The notes under the pieces are model-generated. The model ran no database searches and had not been told where the DNA came from. It saw only the letters and a program-made list of their open reading frames with translations. Below are positions 26,104 through 35,728 of a DNA stretch of 64,000 nt, one piece after another; within the stretch, counting starts at the first letter, position 1, and every line of letters begins with the position of its first letter. The position numbers were made by a program, and so were the translations under genes. This DNA comes from Rariglobus hedericola. GTDB lineage: Bacteria; Verrucomicrobiota; Verrucomicrobiia; Opitutales; Opitutaceae. The stretch covers positions 992,001-1,056,000 of the forward strand of contig NZ_VMBG01000001.1 in assembly GCF_007559335.1 (NCBI RefSeq), written 5' to 3'.

Positions 26104-28152
26104 ATGAAAGATACCCTGCACTACGGATGCTGGTCCAAGGACGAAGCCGGGCTGCCCTGCTTCGACGGACGCTTTCTTGGCGCGGCAGCCATCGAGCGGC
26201 CGTTCACCCACGGCTTTTCGAGCGGGCGCCTGCAGGTGCTCGTCAACCGTCAGGGCCTCGTGCGGCTTTTTACCACGGAGGGCGGCTACACCGATCTCTG
26301 CGCGAACACCTTCAGGGCGAGAAGCGGACTTTATCTGGAATTTGAACGAGGCATGGATCGCTTTCCGCTCATCCATGACGGCTTGGCGACGAAACTATCG
26401 GTGCGCTACGGCATCGGCTACGCCCGCTACTCGGCAATCTGGCGTGATGCGCACGGCGGCGAACTCACCGTGGAACAGGAGTTTTACACTCCTCCGGACA
26501 AACAGCCGCGCCTGGCCGCGTGTTTCCGGCTCACCAACAGCGGCGATGTGCGCGTGTCCGGCCGCCTGCGTCTGCGTTCCGACGTGGTTCCCGGCGGCGA
26601 ACCAGGCCCGTCACCGCGCGTGGTCGCGGCCGCACCCGGCTCCGTTTCGTGGAAAAACTTCCATTCCGGCCTCGGTGATTTTCAATTACGCGGAGACGCC
26701 ACGTTCGGCTCCGGCGAATCCGAAGGCATTTCGCTGCTATTGTCGTCGGAGCTCGATCTTGCGCCCGGTGAAAGCCGCCTGGTGACCGCCCAGGTTGGCT
26801 ATGGTTGTGACGTTCTGCCTGACGCGCCCCCGCCTGAAACCTCCCGCTTCGCCTGGGCGGCTCAACTCGGCGATCTCCAGTTTCACGACAGGGAAACGTG
26901 GATGGGCGACGAAGCGGTCTGGAGCGCCGGCCAGCTTTATTCCTACCTCGCGTGGGACAACTCCGTGGGCGAACACTATCTCAATCTCGGCGGATACGGC
27001 TGGGTGGGTTTCGGTGCCCGCGAAGTGCCTGAGACCGCTCTCGCAGTCGCCGGCCATGACCCGGCGCTTGCGTTCGGTTGCCTGCGCTGGACCGCCAAGA
27101 TTCAATACGCGAACGGCGACATTCCCCACTGCCACGCTTTCCGCCGTCCCGCCGCCGGTGAAACCCTTTCGACCGGCCACAACGAAAGCGACAACGAGAT
27201 CTGGTTCGTGCTCGCCTGCGCCGAGGTCGTCCAACTCACCGAAAACACCGCTTTCTTCGACGAAGAGCTTCCTTTCTGGGAGGGCGAAACCGCCACCGTA
27301 TGGGAACACCTTCGCCGCGCCGTCCGCTGGATTTTCACGGGCGTCGGCCTGGGTTCGCACGGCCTCATCCGCATCGCCGACGGCGATTGGAACGACTACC
27401 TTTCCCTCGTCGGCGCGCGCGGCTTCGGCGAATCCATGATGAACACCGGCATGGCATGCCGCGCCCTGGACCAACTCATTCCCTTCGCCCGCGCCCGCGA
27501 TCCTCACTTTGCCCGCGAATGCGAAGAACGCCTCGCCGCGCTTCGCACCGCCGCCACCGCGGGCTTCGACCGGCACTGGTTCGTGCGCGGTTACACCGAC
27601 GAAGGCGCGCCGTTCGGCACCCTCGCGGACGACCGTGTTTTCCTGAATGCCCAAAGCTGGTGCGTCCTCGGCGGCTGCGGCACGCCCGCCATGCGCGAGA
27701 GCGCGATGCGCGCCGTGCTTGCGAAATGCCGGAGCGCCATCGGCCTCACCCTCGTCAGCCGTCCTTATCCGAGTCCGCCTCCGCCCGACGTATCCACCTG
27801 TCCGATACCTCCGGGTGAAGGTGAAAATTCCGGCATCTGGCCGCAGACCGTTCACTGGGCGATCTGGGCGCTTTGCGAACTCGGCTGGCGCGACGAGGCG
27901 GAGGAAGTCTGGAAGCTGATGAGTCTGCGCAACCACGCGACCGTCCACCCCGAGGTGCCCTTCGGGATTTTCAACGGTCCCGACTGCTACTCATCCCATC
28001 ATGCCGGCGAACGCGAGGGCTGGACGCAGGTCGAAATGCTCGAGCGCGCCAAATTCCCTCCCATGAACCCCATGGTCGCCTGGCAGTCATTTAGCCTTTC
28101 CCGCATCGGCAATCTCCCGGCTCGCCAAACCCCTCTCGCACTCAACTCATGA
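26104..28152 (+). CDS. GH94-like family protein (glycoside phosphorylase or hydrolase)
   Basis: A 682-aa protein without a signal peptide. The N-terminal beta-sandwich (about 1-230: IERPFTHGFSSGRLQVLVN) and the (alpha/alpha)6 barrel (LYSYLAWDNSVGEHYLNLGG, STGHNESDNEIWFVLACAE, LIRIADGDWNDYLSLVGARG) follow the GH94 cellobiose/cellodextrin phosphorylase plan. The Asp in GDWND is the equivalent of the general acid. It is shorter than classical GH94 proteins (about 800 residues), so I cannot tell whether the phosphate site is intact; related inverting GHs of clan GH-Q are an alternative. The start is the ATG at 26104. Its stop overlaps the next gene's start (ATGA), so they are co-translated. Confidence 0.72.
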   Translation: MKDTLHYGCWSKDEAGLPCFDGRFLGAAAIERPFTHGFSSGRLQVLVNRQGLVRLFTTEGGYTDLCANTFRARSGLYLEFERGMDRFPLIHDGLATKLSVRYGIGYARYSAIWRDAHGGELTVEQEFYTPPDKQPRLAACFRLTNSGDVRVSGRLRLRSDVVPGGEPGPSPRVVAAAPGSVSWKNFHSGLGDFQLRGDATFGSGESEGISLLLSSELDLAPGESRLVTAQVGYGCDVLPDAPPPETSRFAWAAQLGDLQFHDRETWMGDEAVWSAGQLYSYLAWDNSVGEHYLNLGGYGWVGFGAREVPETALAVAGHDPALAFGCLRWTAKIQYANGDIPHCHAFRRPAAGETLSTGHNESDNEIWFVLACAEVVQLTENTAFFDEELPFWEGETATVWEHLRRAVRWIFTGVGLGSHGLIRIADGDWNDYLSLVGARGFGESMMNTGMACRALDQLIPFARARDPHFARECEERLAALRTAATAGFDRHWFVRGYTDEGAPFGTLADDRVFLNAQSWCVLGGCGTPAMRESAMRAVLAKCRSAIGLTLVSRPYPSPPPPDVSTCPIPPGEGENSGIWPQTVHWAIWALCELGWRDEAEEVWKLMSLRNHATVHPEVPFGIFNGPDCYSSHHAGEREGWTQVEMLERAKFPPMNPMVAWQSFSLSRIGNLPARQTPLALNS

Positions 28153-28892
28153 AACTGCCCCTTCGCCCCCTGCTCGCTTTGTTCGCTGGTCTGCTTGCTT
28201 TCAACGGTGACCTTCCCGCGCAAACCGGTCCCACACCCTACCCCGATCCCAAGAACGAAGCCGCCTGGCCCGGGGTCGGCCCCATCCGCACCGGCGCATG
28301 GATGAGCGAAAACCGCGCTTATTACTGGACCCAGCGCGCCCAGGATCAGGGTGGCGTGGTCTTCGTCGGCGACTCTCTCATTGGCGGATGGAAGGACATC
28401 GGCGCCGCTTTCCCGGGACTGAAAATCATCAAACGCGGTGTCGGCGGTGACACCAGTCGAGGCACGCTCTTCCGCTTTCAAGAGGACGTCGTTGATCTGA
28501 ACCCGCGCGCCATCGTGTTTTGCGTCGGCACCAACGACCTCAGTGCGCATGGCCGTCCCGAAGACGTGATCTCCAACCTTGGCACGATGGTGGACATTGC
28601 GCGCCGCGCCAACCCCGCCCTCCCGATCATCATCTGCACAATCCCCCCGCGCAACGTCCCCAAGGCTCCCGTCCAACCCGGCGCCTTGCCGCGTCTCAAC
28701 GCACTCCTTAAGCAGTTCGCCGCCGGTAAACCCGCCGTCGCCGTCGTCGATCTGTTTCCCGCCTTCGCCACCCCGGCCGGCGAACCCGATCCCGCCTACA
28801 TCAAAGAAGACGGCATCCATTTTGCCGCCCCGGCTTACGAAAAATGGGCCGCCCTGCTCCGCCCCGTGTTTGATTCCTCGGGAATAAAGTAA
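28149..28892 (+). CDS. Secreted SGNH/GDSL hydrolase
   Basis: A 247-aa protein with a signal peptide (about 1-25, ending PAQ). The four SGNH blocks are present: VVFVGDSLIGGW (Ser76), GVGGDTSRG, CVGTNDL (Asn129) and DGIHFAAPAY (Asp221, His224). It resembles the platelet-activating-factor acetylhydrolase-like or polysaccharide-deacetylating branch. It overlaps the GH94-like gene by 4 bp (ATGA) and precedes the large pilin-like gene by 64 bp. The likely role is removal of acyl groups from the target polysaccharide in the periplasm or outside the cell. Confidence 0.88.
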   Translation: MKLPLRPLLALFAGLLAFNGDLPAQTGPTPYPDPKNEAAWPGVGPIRTGAWMSENRAYYWTQRAQDQGGVVFVGDSLIGGWKDIGAAFPGLKIIKRGVGGDTSRGTLFRFQEDVVDLNPRAIVFCVGTNDLSAHGRPEDVISNLGTMVDIARRANPALPIIICTIPPRNVPKAPVQPGALPRLNALLKQFAAGKPAVAVVDLFPAFATPAGEPDPAYIKEDGIHFAAPAYEKWAALLRPVFDSSGIK

Positions 28893-28956
28893 TCCTATCC
28901 GCCCGGGACAGTGCCGCGCACTTCCCGGACACCCCTCCGCCCCACCCCGCCCCATC

Positions 28957-31900
28957 ATGTCTCCCCGCGCCCAGCCCCGGTGCCGCCGCTCCGGCTTCGC
29001 CTTGCTGATCACCATCACGCTCCTCGCGTTTTTGGTGCTTCTGCTTGTTTCCCTCGCCTCGCTCACTCGCGTCGAGACGCAGGTCGCGGCCAACAACCAG
29101 CAGCTCACCCGTGCGCGCCAGAATGCGCTCATGGGCCTGAACATCGCGCTCGGCCAGCTTCAGCTCATGATGGGCCCCGATGCGCGCATCAGCGCCCCCG
29201 CCTCTCAGAAGGGTGATGGCATCGCCTCGTATGCCACGGCCGACGCGGACAACAACCCCAACTGGATCGGCGTGTATCGCCAAAATCCCTCCGCCGCCAC
29301 TCCGCGCGATCCCCAACTGCTGGCCTGGCTGGTCAGCGGCAATCAAACACTCACCGTAAACACCTCCACGGCTAACACCCCGCCCGTCACGCCCGACTTC
29401 GCCGTCACCACGGCAAGCGGTCCGCTATCCAAGTCCGTCACCGCCGAAACCTCCGGACTTAAAATCGGCAGCCGCGACGCCGTCCTGCTGGTCGGCCCCG
29501 CCAGCACGCTCGAAGTGCCCGCGACCGCCGCGCCGGCTTCCGTTGCCGAACGGTTCGTGGTCGCTCCCACCGAGCCGATCACCGCCGCCGCTGGGACCGT
29601 TCCGGGTCTCGACCCAGCGATCACTCCCACCATCGGCCACTTTGCCTACTGGGTCGGCGACGAGGGCGTAAAGGCCAAGGCCTCCATCAACGACCCGTGG
29701 CTAAACCCCGCCGCCGTCACTCCGTCCACTCCTGCGGCCCAGACCGAAGACTATCGGTTTATCAACGCCCAACGCCTCGGGATCGAAGCCGTCGGACAGG
29801 ACACTGCTGACACGAGACTCGGGGCCTCCTTCCCCGGCGCCGACCCTGTGTTTCTGGCAGCACTTCCCAAGGCGCTTTCACTCGCCCAGCTCCCCCTTGC
29901 CAACGCCGATCCGGCGGGACGAACCGCTCTCGGGCTCGCGGCCAAAAGCCGTTTCCACGATCTCACCCTCGACTCCTACAGCCTTCCCGTCGATGTCGCC
30001 CGGGGCGGGCTCAAACGTGATCTCGGTGCTTGGATCAGATCCGCGATGTCCACGCCCCATCCATCGTCGCCCGCCTCGCCGGACGACAACTTCATCACCC
30101 CGGGTGATCCGGCGGACCCCTCCAAGTTCAGCCTGCCCAAATGGCAGCTGATACGCGACTACGCAACCACGACCACCGGCAACACCGCCGTCCAGCCAAG
30201 CCGGCAGACCGCCACGCAGCAAGGCGTCGCCCCGGTCATCACGTATTTGAGAATGGGATACAACCTCACGTGCCCGGCCGCCGACACCCCGCCGGACTTC
30301 AATATCATGCCAGTCGTCACGCTGTGGAATCCCTACAACGTAAAACTTGCCGCCAAGACCTACGAGTTCTGCGTCCAATACTCCAACCTCGTGCCCGCCT
30401 CGGCGACCGGCGCAGGGCTTCGCTATCGGACCGGCGCCTACAGTCCCATTTCGCCCACCAACCCCGCCCTCGAGCCCGAGGACTTCGACCTGATGGTCAT
30501 ACGCGTGAAGCACGGCTCCAGCCCCATCGTCACCAAGGAGTATGGAGAAAACCCCTCCGACACCGAAGCCGAATACTTTCGTTTCAAGCTGGAAGTCTCC
30601 CGGGATATGGAGCCGGGCGAGAGCCGTATCTTCACGATCTGCGACGCGGTCGACAGTCCCGACGGCTACGACGGCACGCTCTACAAAGGCGGCGTCTCCA
30701 AGCTCAGCGACCGCGGCGCCCTCAGAAATGATGTGGGTATCAACAATGCCGTGCGCATGCAGGGCCAGGTTCCGTTCAACCAATACATCGTAGCGCAAAC
30801 CCAGACCATCTTTCTGGAATGTTTTCCCCAGACCAGCTCGACCACTTACAACTCCGCGCGCATGGAGGTGCTGCTGACCGAACCGCTCCCCTCCTCCATC
30901 GCGCCCGGCAACATCACGGCGGTCCGGCAATACCTTCGCGCCAACGCCTATCAAAAAATCGTCGGTGCCGGCGTCGAATGGCGGTTCACCATGAACAGCC
31001 GCACGATCCCGCCCCAGAATACCGGCGAGCCGCTCCTGTATCACCGTTTGGAGCTGATGATGTCGGATCTGCCGACCACGCCGCCGGAATCCAATGCACA
31101 GGACCGATTGGACAAACCCAACCCGGGCGCCCCTCGCTGGCTCTCCACGCTCAATCCGCAGGCCTCCATCATGCTGCGCAAGCCGTTCGTCGAACAGGTT
31201 TCCAGCGGGTATCGCTCCAACTTCAACCCGTCCTACCTCACGGAATTCTACGTGGAGCCGCCCGTCGGCGGCACGACGCTGAACTTGACCAAACACGACA
31301 TACCCAACGCCGATTCCCAAGGCCGCGTCTCCGCCGGCACCCGTGTGTCCATTACTTCGGGCGGCGCCCAAAACATGGTGATACGCGAACTTCCGTCGCC
31401 CGATGTCCCACTGTTCTCGATCGCCCAGCTTCAGCACGCCAACGCTTCGCTCATCAACCTGAACCCCGCCTACGCCATCGGAAATTCGCACGCCAATCTC
31501 TACGTGAACCGCAACGCTTCCTTCACGGTGCTGCCCACCGACGACTCGTTCGCTCTCTCCGACCCCACCGGTTTCCCGAGCAGGGCCGTGTTCAACCGGA
31601 TCTACGATCTCTCCTACTGGCTCAACCAGGCGCTCTGGGACGGTTATTTTTTCTCTACCGTTCCCGACACGCTCACTGTTACCCAGGCGGAAGCCGCCAG
31701 CTACCGCCTGCCCAACAGTCGACACGCGTTCGTCTGGTCTTCCGGCGGCGCCAACGCTGCCGACGTCGCCGCGCTCAAGACCGTTGATCAAGCCGCCGCG
31801 CACCTCCGCATCGATGGCGGCTTTAACGTCAACTCCACGTCCATCCAAGCTTGGCGCGCCCTGCTCCACACACACAACGGCATCGCCACCGATCCCGCCG

Positions 31901-32625
31901 ACCCGCTCAACAAACACCCCTTCTCCCGCTTCAGCACCGCGCTTTCGCGCCCGTTTGCAGGCATCACGCCCAATGACACGTGGATGGGTTACCGCATTTT
32001 GTCCGACGCCCAAATCGACGACCTCGCCCCGAGGATCGTCGCCGAAATCCGCGCCCGCGGCCCCTTTCTCTCGCTGGCGGACTTCGTCAACCGTCGTCTC
32101 GTCGCCGACCGCACCGGACTGAAGGGCGTGCTGCAGGCCGCCATCGATGCCGGAACCATCAACCAAGACAGCGCCAACGACGGCCTGAAGTCCGACACGT
32201 ATCCTCGCGACATCAAGGACAGCTCCGGAAAAGTCCCCCAGGACATCGAACAACAAATCGTTTATTCCGGCACGGTGAACGCCGCCAACACCGCCCCCGA
32301 CACCACGCAATCCGCCGCTTCCCGCGCGGCCCTCACCCCGGGCTACCTGTCGCAGGCCGACCTGCTCACCGCCATCGGCCCCTCGCTCACCGCACGCTCC
32401 GACACCTTCCGCATCCGCACCTATGGCGACAGTCAAAATCCCGCCACCGGTGAAATCTCCGGGCGTGCCTGGTGCGAAGCCGTCGTCCAGCGCTGTCATG
32501 AGTATCTGGATACTACTGACGCCGCGACCGTCGCTCCCGCCGATCTCGGCGCCACCGCCAACCAGACTTTCGGCCGCAGGTTCAAAATCATTTCTTTCCG
32601 CTGGCTCTCCGCCCATGACATCTAA
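28957..32625 (+). CDS. Large Verru_Chthon cassette protein A-like, PilX-type N-terminus
   Basis: A 1222-aa protein. The N-terminus RRSGFALLITITLLAFLVLL is a prepilin-like membrane anchor, followed by ASLTRVETQVAANNQQLTRA and ARQNALMGLNIALGQLQ, which I recognise from the Verru_Chthon cassette protein A family of Verrucomicrobiota. The remainder is Pro/Thr/Ala-rich, with many NPWLNPA-, TLWNPYNV- and FVNRRLV-type segments. In the canonical cassette it is accompanied by B, C and D prepilin-like partners; none is adjacent here. The downstream gene overlaps its end by 11 bp, so the two are probably co-expressed. The family is thought to act in a pseudopilus-like or surface structure, but its function is not known. 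Confidence 0.75.
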   Translation: MSPRAQPRCRRSGFALLITITLLAFLVLLLVSLASLTRVETQVAANNQQLTRARQNALMGLNIALGQLQLMMGPDARISAPASQKGDGIASYATADADNNPNWIGVYRQNPSAATPRDPQLLAWLVSGNQTLTVNTSTANTPPVTPDFAVTTASGPLSKSVTAETSGLKIGSRDAVLLVGPASTLEVPATAAPASVAERFVVAPTEPITAAAGTVPGLDPAITPTIGHFAYWVGDEGVKAKASINDPWLNPAAVTPSTPAAQTEDYRFINAQRLGIEAVGQDTADTRLGASFPGADPVFLAALPKALSLAQLPLANADPAGRTALGLAAKSRFHDLTLDSYSLPVDVARGGLKRDLGAWIRSAMSTPHPSSPASPDDNFITPGDPADPSKFSLPKWQLIRDYATTTTGNTAVQPSRQTATQQGVAPVITYLRMGYNLTCPAADTPPDFNIMPVVTLWNPYNVKLAAKTYEFCVQYSNLVPASATGAGLRYRTGAYSPISPTNPALEPEDFDLMVIRVKHGSSPIVTKEYGENPSDTEAEYFRFKLEVSRDMEPGESRIFTICDAVDSPDGYDGTLYKGGVSKLSDRGALRNDVGINNAVRMQGQVPFNQYIVAQTQTIFLECFPQTSSTTYNSARMEVLLTEPLPSSIAPGNITAVRQYLRANAYQKIVGAGVEWRFTMNSRTIPPQNTGEPLLYHRLELMMSDLPTTPPESNAQDRLDKPNPGAPRWLSTLNPQASIMLRKPFVEQVSSGYRSNFNPSYLTEFYVEPPVGGTTLNLTKHDIPNADSQGRVSAGTRVSITSGGAQNMVIRELPSPDVPLFSIAQLQHANASLINLNPAYAIGNSHANLYVNRNASFTVLPTDDSFALSDPTGFPSRAVFNRIYDLSYWLNQALWDGYFFSTVPDTLTVTQAEAASYRLPNSRHAFVWSSGGANAADVAALKTVDQAAAHLRIDGGFNVNSTSIQAWRALLHTHNGIATDPADPLNKHPFSRFSTALSRPFAGITPNDTWMGYRILSDAQIDDLAPRIVAEIRARGPFLSLADFVNRRLVADRTGLKGVLQAAIDAGTINQDSANDGLKSDTYPRDIKDSSGKVPQDIEQQIVYSGTVNAANTAPDTTQSAASRAALTPGYLSQADLLTAIGPSLTARSDTFRIRTYGDSQNPATGEISGRAWCEAVVQRCHEYLDTTDAATVAPADLGATANQTFGRRFKIISFRWLSAHDI

Positions 32626-33400
32626 TTCCCTTCACCGCCTGGCGCTTGTCTTCGCGCTCGCCCTCGTTGCCGGCATCGCGCCCGCCCGAGCCGTCCAATT
32701 CCGCCTCCTCGCCTGGGGTTCATATGATCTCAACCTCCAGTTTCAGAATGGAAAGGGCGCGCAGGAACTCGCCGTTTTCCCCAAAAGCTTTTCCATCACT
32801 TACGAAATCCCGCAAGGACCCATCGTGCTTTTCAAGACGGTCGAGGTGGACGGAAAACCCCAACGCCAGACCGCCTGCACGATTGTAGTGCCTCCAGAGA
32901 TACAACAGGCCCTCGTCATTCTAGTTCCTGCCGACGACTCCAACGCGCCTTACCGCAAGGTCCTCCCCAACAGCCAGGGCCTGGTGAGCAAGGAGGCGGC
33001 GCTGCTCTACGACTGCGTTGTCCTCGACAACTCTCCGGCCGCCCACCCCGTTGGCACTATCGAGTTCCGCAATTTTTCAAGACTCCCCATTGCCATCAAT
33101 ATCGCCGACCGACAATTGACCCTGCCGCCGCGGGACAAGACCCAGGTTCCGATCACCGAGGGAGCCAAACGAATGGCCTTCCGTGCGGCCGCCCAGCTCG
33201 AAAACGGAGACTGGAAACTGCTTTCCAGCAGTCCGCTTCCTATAAGCGGTGCCGGTCGCGTCCTGGTGATTCTCCGGGACCGTCCTGAAAAATCGAGCCG
33301 CCCCGACGAGCCGAACATCGCCATCGTTCCGCTGTTCGACTGGACGCCTCCGCCTTCTCCGGAACCCGTCGCCCCGCAACAAGTATCGTATCGGCGCTAG
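32615..33400 (+). CDS. Secreted protein of unknown function
   Basis: A 261-aa protein from the ATG at 32615 with a signal peptide (HRLALVFALALVAGIAPARA). It is beta-rich, with repeated short motifs such as FRLLAWGSYDLNLQFQNG, and the C-terminus is proline-rich (FDWTPPPSPEPVAPQQ). I do not recognise a family. The start overlaps the large pilin-like gene by 11 bp in another frame, so translational coupling and a shared role with that surface protein are likely. It converges with the FAD oxidoreductase gene, leaving only 19 bp between stops. Confidence 0.7.
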   Translation: MTSNSLHRLALVFALALVAGIAPARAVQFRLLAWGSYDLNLQFQNGKGAQELAVFPKSFSITYEIPQGPIVLFKTVEVDGKPQRQTACTIVVPPEIQQALVILVPADDSNAPYRKVLPNSQGLVSKEAALLYDCVVLDNSPAAHPVGTIEFRNFSRLPIAINIADRQLTLPPRDKTQVPITEGAKRMAFRAAAQLENGDWKLLSSSPLPISGAGRVLVILRDRPEKSSRPDEPNIAIVPLFDWTPPPSPEPVAPQQVSYRR

Positions 33401-33419
33401 GCGGCGATCTTCAGGATTT

Positions 33420-34829
33420 TTAACCGCGACCGCCGGCGGCCGAAATCGTGCCCTCCCGATCCGCCTTCAGACTGGTTTCTTTTTCATTCGCCTCGTAGGG
33501 CAAATAACCACCTTCGGCGCGAAGGCGCGCACGCAACGCATCTGTGTCCACGGCGTGCACGTCACCCGCGTTGTCCGCCGCGGCCAGCGCGGCGGCGATG
33601 CCTGCCGCCTCGCCCATCGCGAGACACACCGGCATCACCCGAATGCTGCCTTGCACGATACGTTCGCACGAGATTGAGCGCCCGGCCACGAGCACATTTC
33701 TCAAACCGCGCGGCGTAAGACAGCGATACGGCACGCCGTGCGACTCGCCTTTGCCGTAGTGGACGAACTTCGAGACCCAGTCCTCGCCCTTGGCCGCCAG
33801 CTCCTTCTTGGTTTCGTGAAGATCGATGAAATACGAATTGCGGCAGATCTCGTCGGCGAACGTCCGACGCTCCAGGTAATCCTGCAACGTGAGCACGTAG
33901 TCGCCAGTCACCCGGCGTGTCTCGCGAATGCCAACAACCGATCCCGTCGCCGCCAAAAACGCGTTGCCGAACGCCGACGGAAAAAATTCCGCCAGCGCGT
34001 CGCGATAGGCCGCCGCCATGCGCCGGCCTGCGACCAACGCGCGGGACATCCCCTGCGGATCGGTGTTGTCCACCTGGAAAAGGTGCCCCGCGTTGAAGCC
34101 CACCGCACCGGGGCCCACAGGATTGTTGCAAATGTGGTGGTCGGGAATTTCCGGATATTTGCCCGAGGCGAGGATCGCGTGAATCGGGCTCTCGGTGTTC
34201 GTAAAATAGAGCGGCTGCCCGTGACGATACGCATAGTCATCCACGTTCGTGAGGATGAAACAATGCGTCCCCGGCTGCATCTGGCCCTTGTCGTCGCCTT
34301 TCAACGTGTCGGCGCCCGCCCACGTCGCGAGATCCGCGTCACCCGTGCAATCCACATAAACTTTCGCACGCAACGCGGTCAGTCCCGCCTTGTTGCTCAC
34401 CAGAATCGCCGTGACGCCGCCTTCGTCGTCTTTTTCGACGGACGAAAGCACAGTATGAAAAAGAATGGACGCGCCCGCCTCGGTAACCAAGCGGTCATAT
34501 ACCCGCTTGAGCCGCTCCGCGTCGATCGGCACCCAGTCGAGGTCCTTCTCTTTGACATGGCTGACACCGTCCTTCGCCGCGGCGAAAACTTTTTCGGCCA
34601 GGCCGCGATAAATGATCTTCTCCTTGTCCGAAAACGGACACCACGCGGGCACGAGCGCGGAGGTTCCCGAGCCGCCCAGGCAACCCGAGGACTCGATGAG
34701 CAGCGTCCGTGCGCCCTCGCGTGCCGCCGCGGCCGCCGCCGTGCAACCCGACGGACCGCCTCCTGCGACAATCACATCCCAAGAGTCGTCGAGCGGGAGC
34801 GCGCGGGCAGGCAGGGAGAAGAACTTCAT
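33420..34829 (-). CDS. FAD-dependent oxidoreductase (FAD_oxidored family)
   Basis: A 469-aa protein. WDVIVAGGGPSGCTAAAAAA is the dinucleotide-binding GxGxxG fold, followed by LLIESSGCLGGSGTSALVP, the marker of the FAD_oxidored group abundant in Planctomycetes and Verrucomicrobiota glycan loci. Other blocks are YVDCTGDADLATWAGAD and VLVAGRSISCERIVQGSIRV near the end. No signal peptide is visible. Substrates of this group are largely undefined; oxidation of sugar or polyol-type compounds is a guess. It lies 12 bp downstream of the PEP-CTERM gene on the same strand and is likely co-transcribed from the LacI/PEP-CTERM divergent promoter. Confidence 0.88.
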   Translation of the reverse strand: MKFFSLPARALPLDDSWDVIVAGGGPSGCTAAAAAAREGARTLLIESSGCLGGSGTSALVPAWCPFSDKEKIIYRGLAEKVFAAAKDGVSHVKEKDLDWVPIDAERLKRVYDRLVTEAGASILFHTVLSSVEKDDEGGVTAILVSNKAGLTALRAKVYVDCTGDADLATWAGADTLKGDDKGQMQPGTHCFILTNVDDYAYRHGQPLYFTNTESPIHAILASGKYPEIPDHHICNNPVGPGAVGFNAGHLFQVDNTDPQGMSRALVAGRRMAAAYRDALAEFFPSAFGNAFLAATGSVVGIRETRRVTGDYVLTLQDYLERRTFADEICRNSYFIDLHETKKELAAKGEDWVSKFVHYGKGESHGVPYRCLTPRGLRNVLVAGRSISCERIVQGSIRVMPVCLAMGEAAGIAAALAAADNAGDVHAVDTDALRARLRAEGGYLPYEANEKETSLKADREGTISAAGGRG

Positions 34830-34841
34830 AAATTAACTCGC

Positions 34842-35627
34842 TCAGCGATTCCCGCGGCGACGAAGCGTGGCCAAACCCAAAACCGCGATTCCCGCCAGAG
34901 CGGCATACGTCGAAGGTTCGGGGACGGCACTGGTTGCAATGTTGAGATTGTCCATGCCCACAATGCCGGAGGCCGTGCTCGACATGCGGAAACCGACTTC
35001 GACGTCAGTGAACGCGGTGCCGGAAAGTGTGATCGAACTCGTTTGTGAACCGGCCGTCATCGTCAGCACGGGGGCGTTCGATCCGTTGATGCTGTAAGTC
35101 AGGGAAATATTGTTGAATGCGCCGAGGAGACCAATGCCGGTATCGGCGTTGTTGGCAAAGCTTCCGTTGTTAAGAGGACTGCCGGCTCCTGCAGTCGTCG
35201 GCACGGCGTTGTTCGAAAAACGAATCTGGTCGCTGGTGCTGCTGAAGTTGACATTGAAGATCGCTAGATATCCCTGCGATTCGTCCGCGGCATTGATGAT
35301 GTAGATTCCGAACGAATTGTTCGACACGGTGAAACTGACGTCAGCCGAAATCGTGAGCGACGTCGATTGGCTGACCGTAAAAGACGAGATGCCCGCGGAG
35401 GCACCATTGGCGTCGTAAACATACGATGATCCGCTGCCATTGGCGGATTGCATATAATCATTGGCGCCACCGTTGGACGTCTGAGTGAGTGTCGCACCAC
35501 CGGCGCTCAGCACGCGAAAGCTGTTCGTGAACTGGTTGGCGGTTTCAAAATCGAGGGGAACGGAATCCGCGTGCAGAGCGGACGCTCCAAACAGGAGGCC
35601 CGCGCAAATGGGGAGTAGGATTTTCAT
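34842..35627 (-). CDS. PEP-CTERM sorting domain protein
   Basis: A 261-aa protein with a signal peptide (MKILLPICAGLLFGASALHA), a beta-sandwich body of LamG/choice-of-anchor character (about 25-225; VPLDFETANQFTNSF, SQGYLAIFNVNFSSTS) and a PEP-CTERM tail: SAVPEPSTYAALA, hydrophobic helix, RRRGNR. The protein is predicted to be exported and processed by exosortase, then displayed at the surface. It is divergent from the LacI regulator; a palindrome of the proposed regulon (35694-35708) lies 67 bp upstream of its start. Confidence 0.9.
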   Translation of the reverse strand: MKILLPICAGLLFGASALHADSVPLDFETANQFTNSFRVLSAGGATLTQTSNGGANDYMQSANGSGSSYVYDANGASAGISSFTVSQSTSLTISADVSFTVSNNSFGIYIINAADESQGYLAIFNVNFSSTSDQIRFSNNAVPTTAGAGSPLNNGSFANNADTGIGLLGAFNNISLTYSINGSNAPVLTMTAGSQTSSITLSGTAFTDVEVGFRMSSTASGIVGMDNLNIATSAVPEPSTYAALAGIAVLGLATLRRRGNR

Positions 35628-35693
35628 AGGATGTGGAAGGTGGGTAACGCCGGCATACTTCCCCTCCGCGGCGGACGTCTCAATTATTTCGTT

Positions 35694-35708
35694 GATTAAC
35701 TGTTATTC
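35694..35708. promoter_or_regulatory. Palindrome GATTAACNGTTAATC, copy 3 (LacI/PEP-CTERM divergent promoter)
   Basis: GATTAACTGTTATTC, 1 mismatch; the best match together with copy 1. It ends 5 bp before the GTG at 35714 and 20 bp before the ATG at 35729, where bound protein would block transcription of the LacI gene, consistent with autorepression. Confidence 0.75.
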
Positions 35709-35728
35709 TTGCCGTGAACCTCCGCCGC

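Noticed and set aside
29878-32616. Long minus-strand open frame (912 codons) opposite the Verru_Chthon-like gene
   Set aside because: Glycine/valine-rich shadow caused by high third-position GC in the real plus-strand gene; no family motif.
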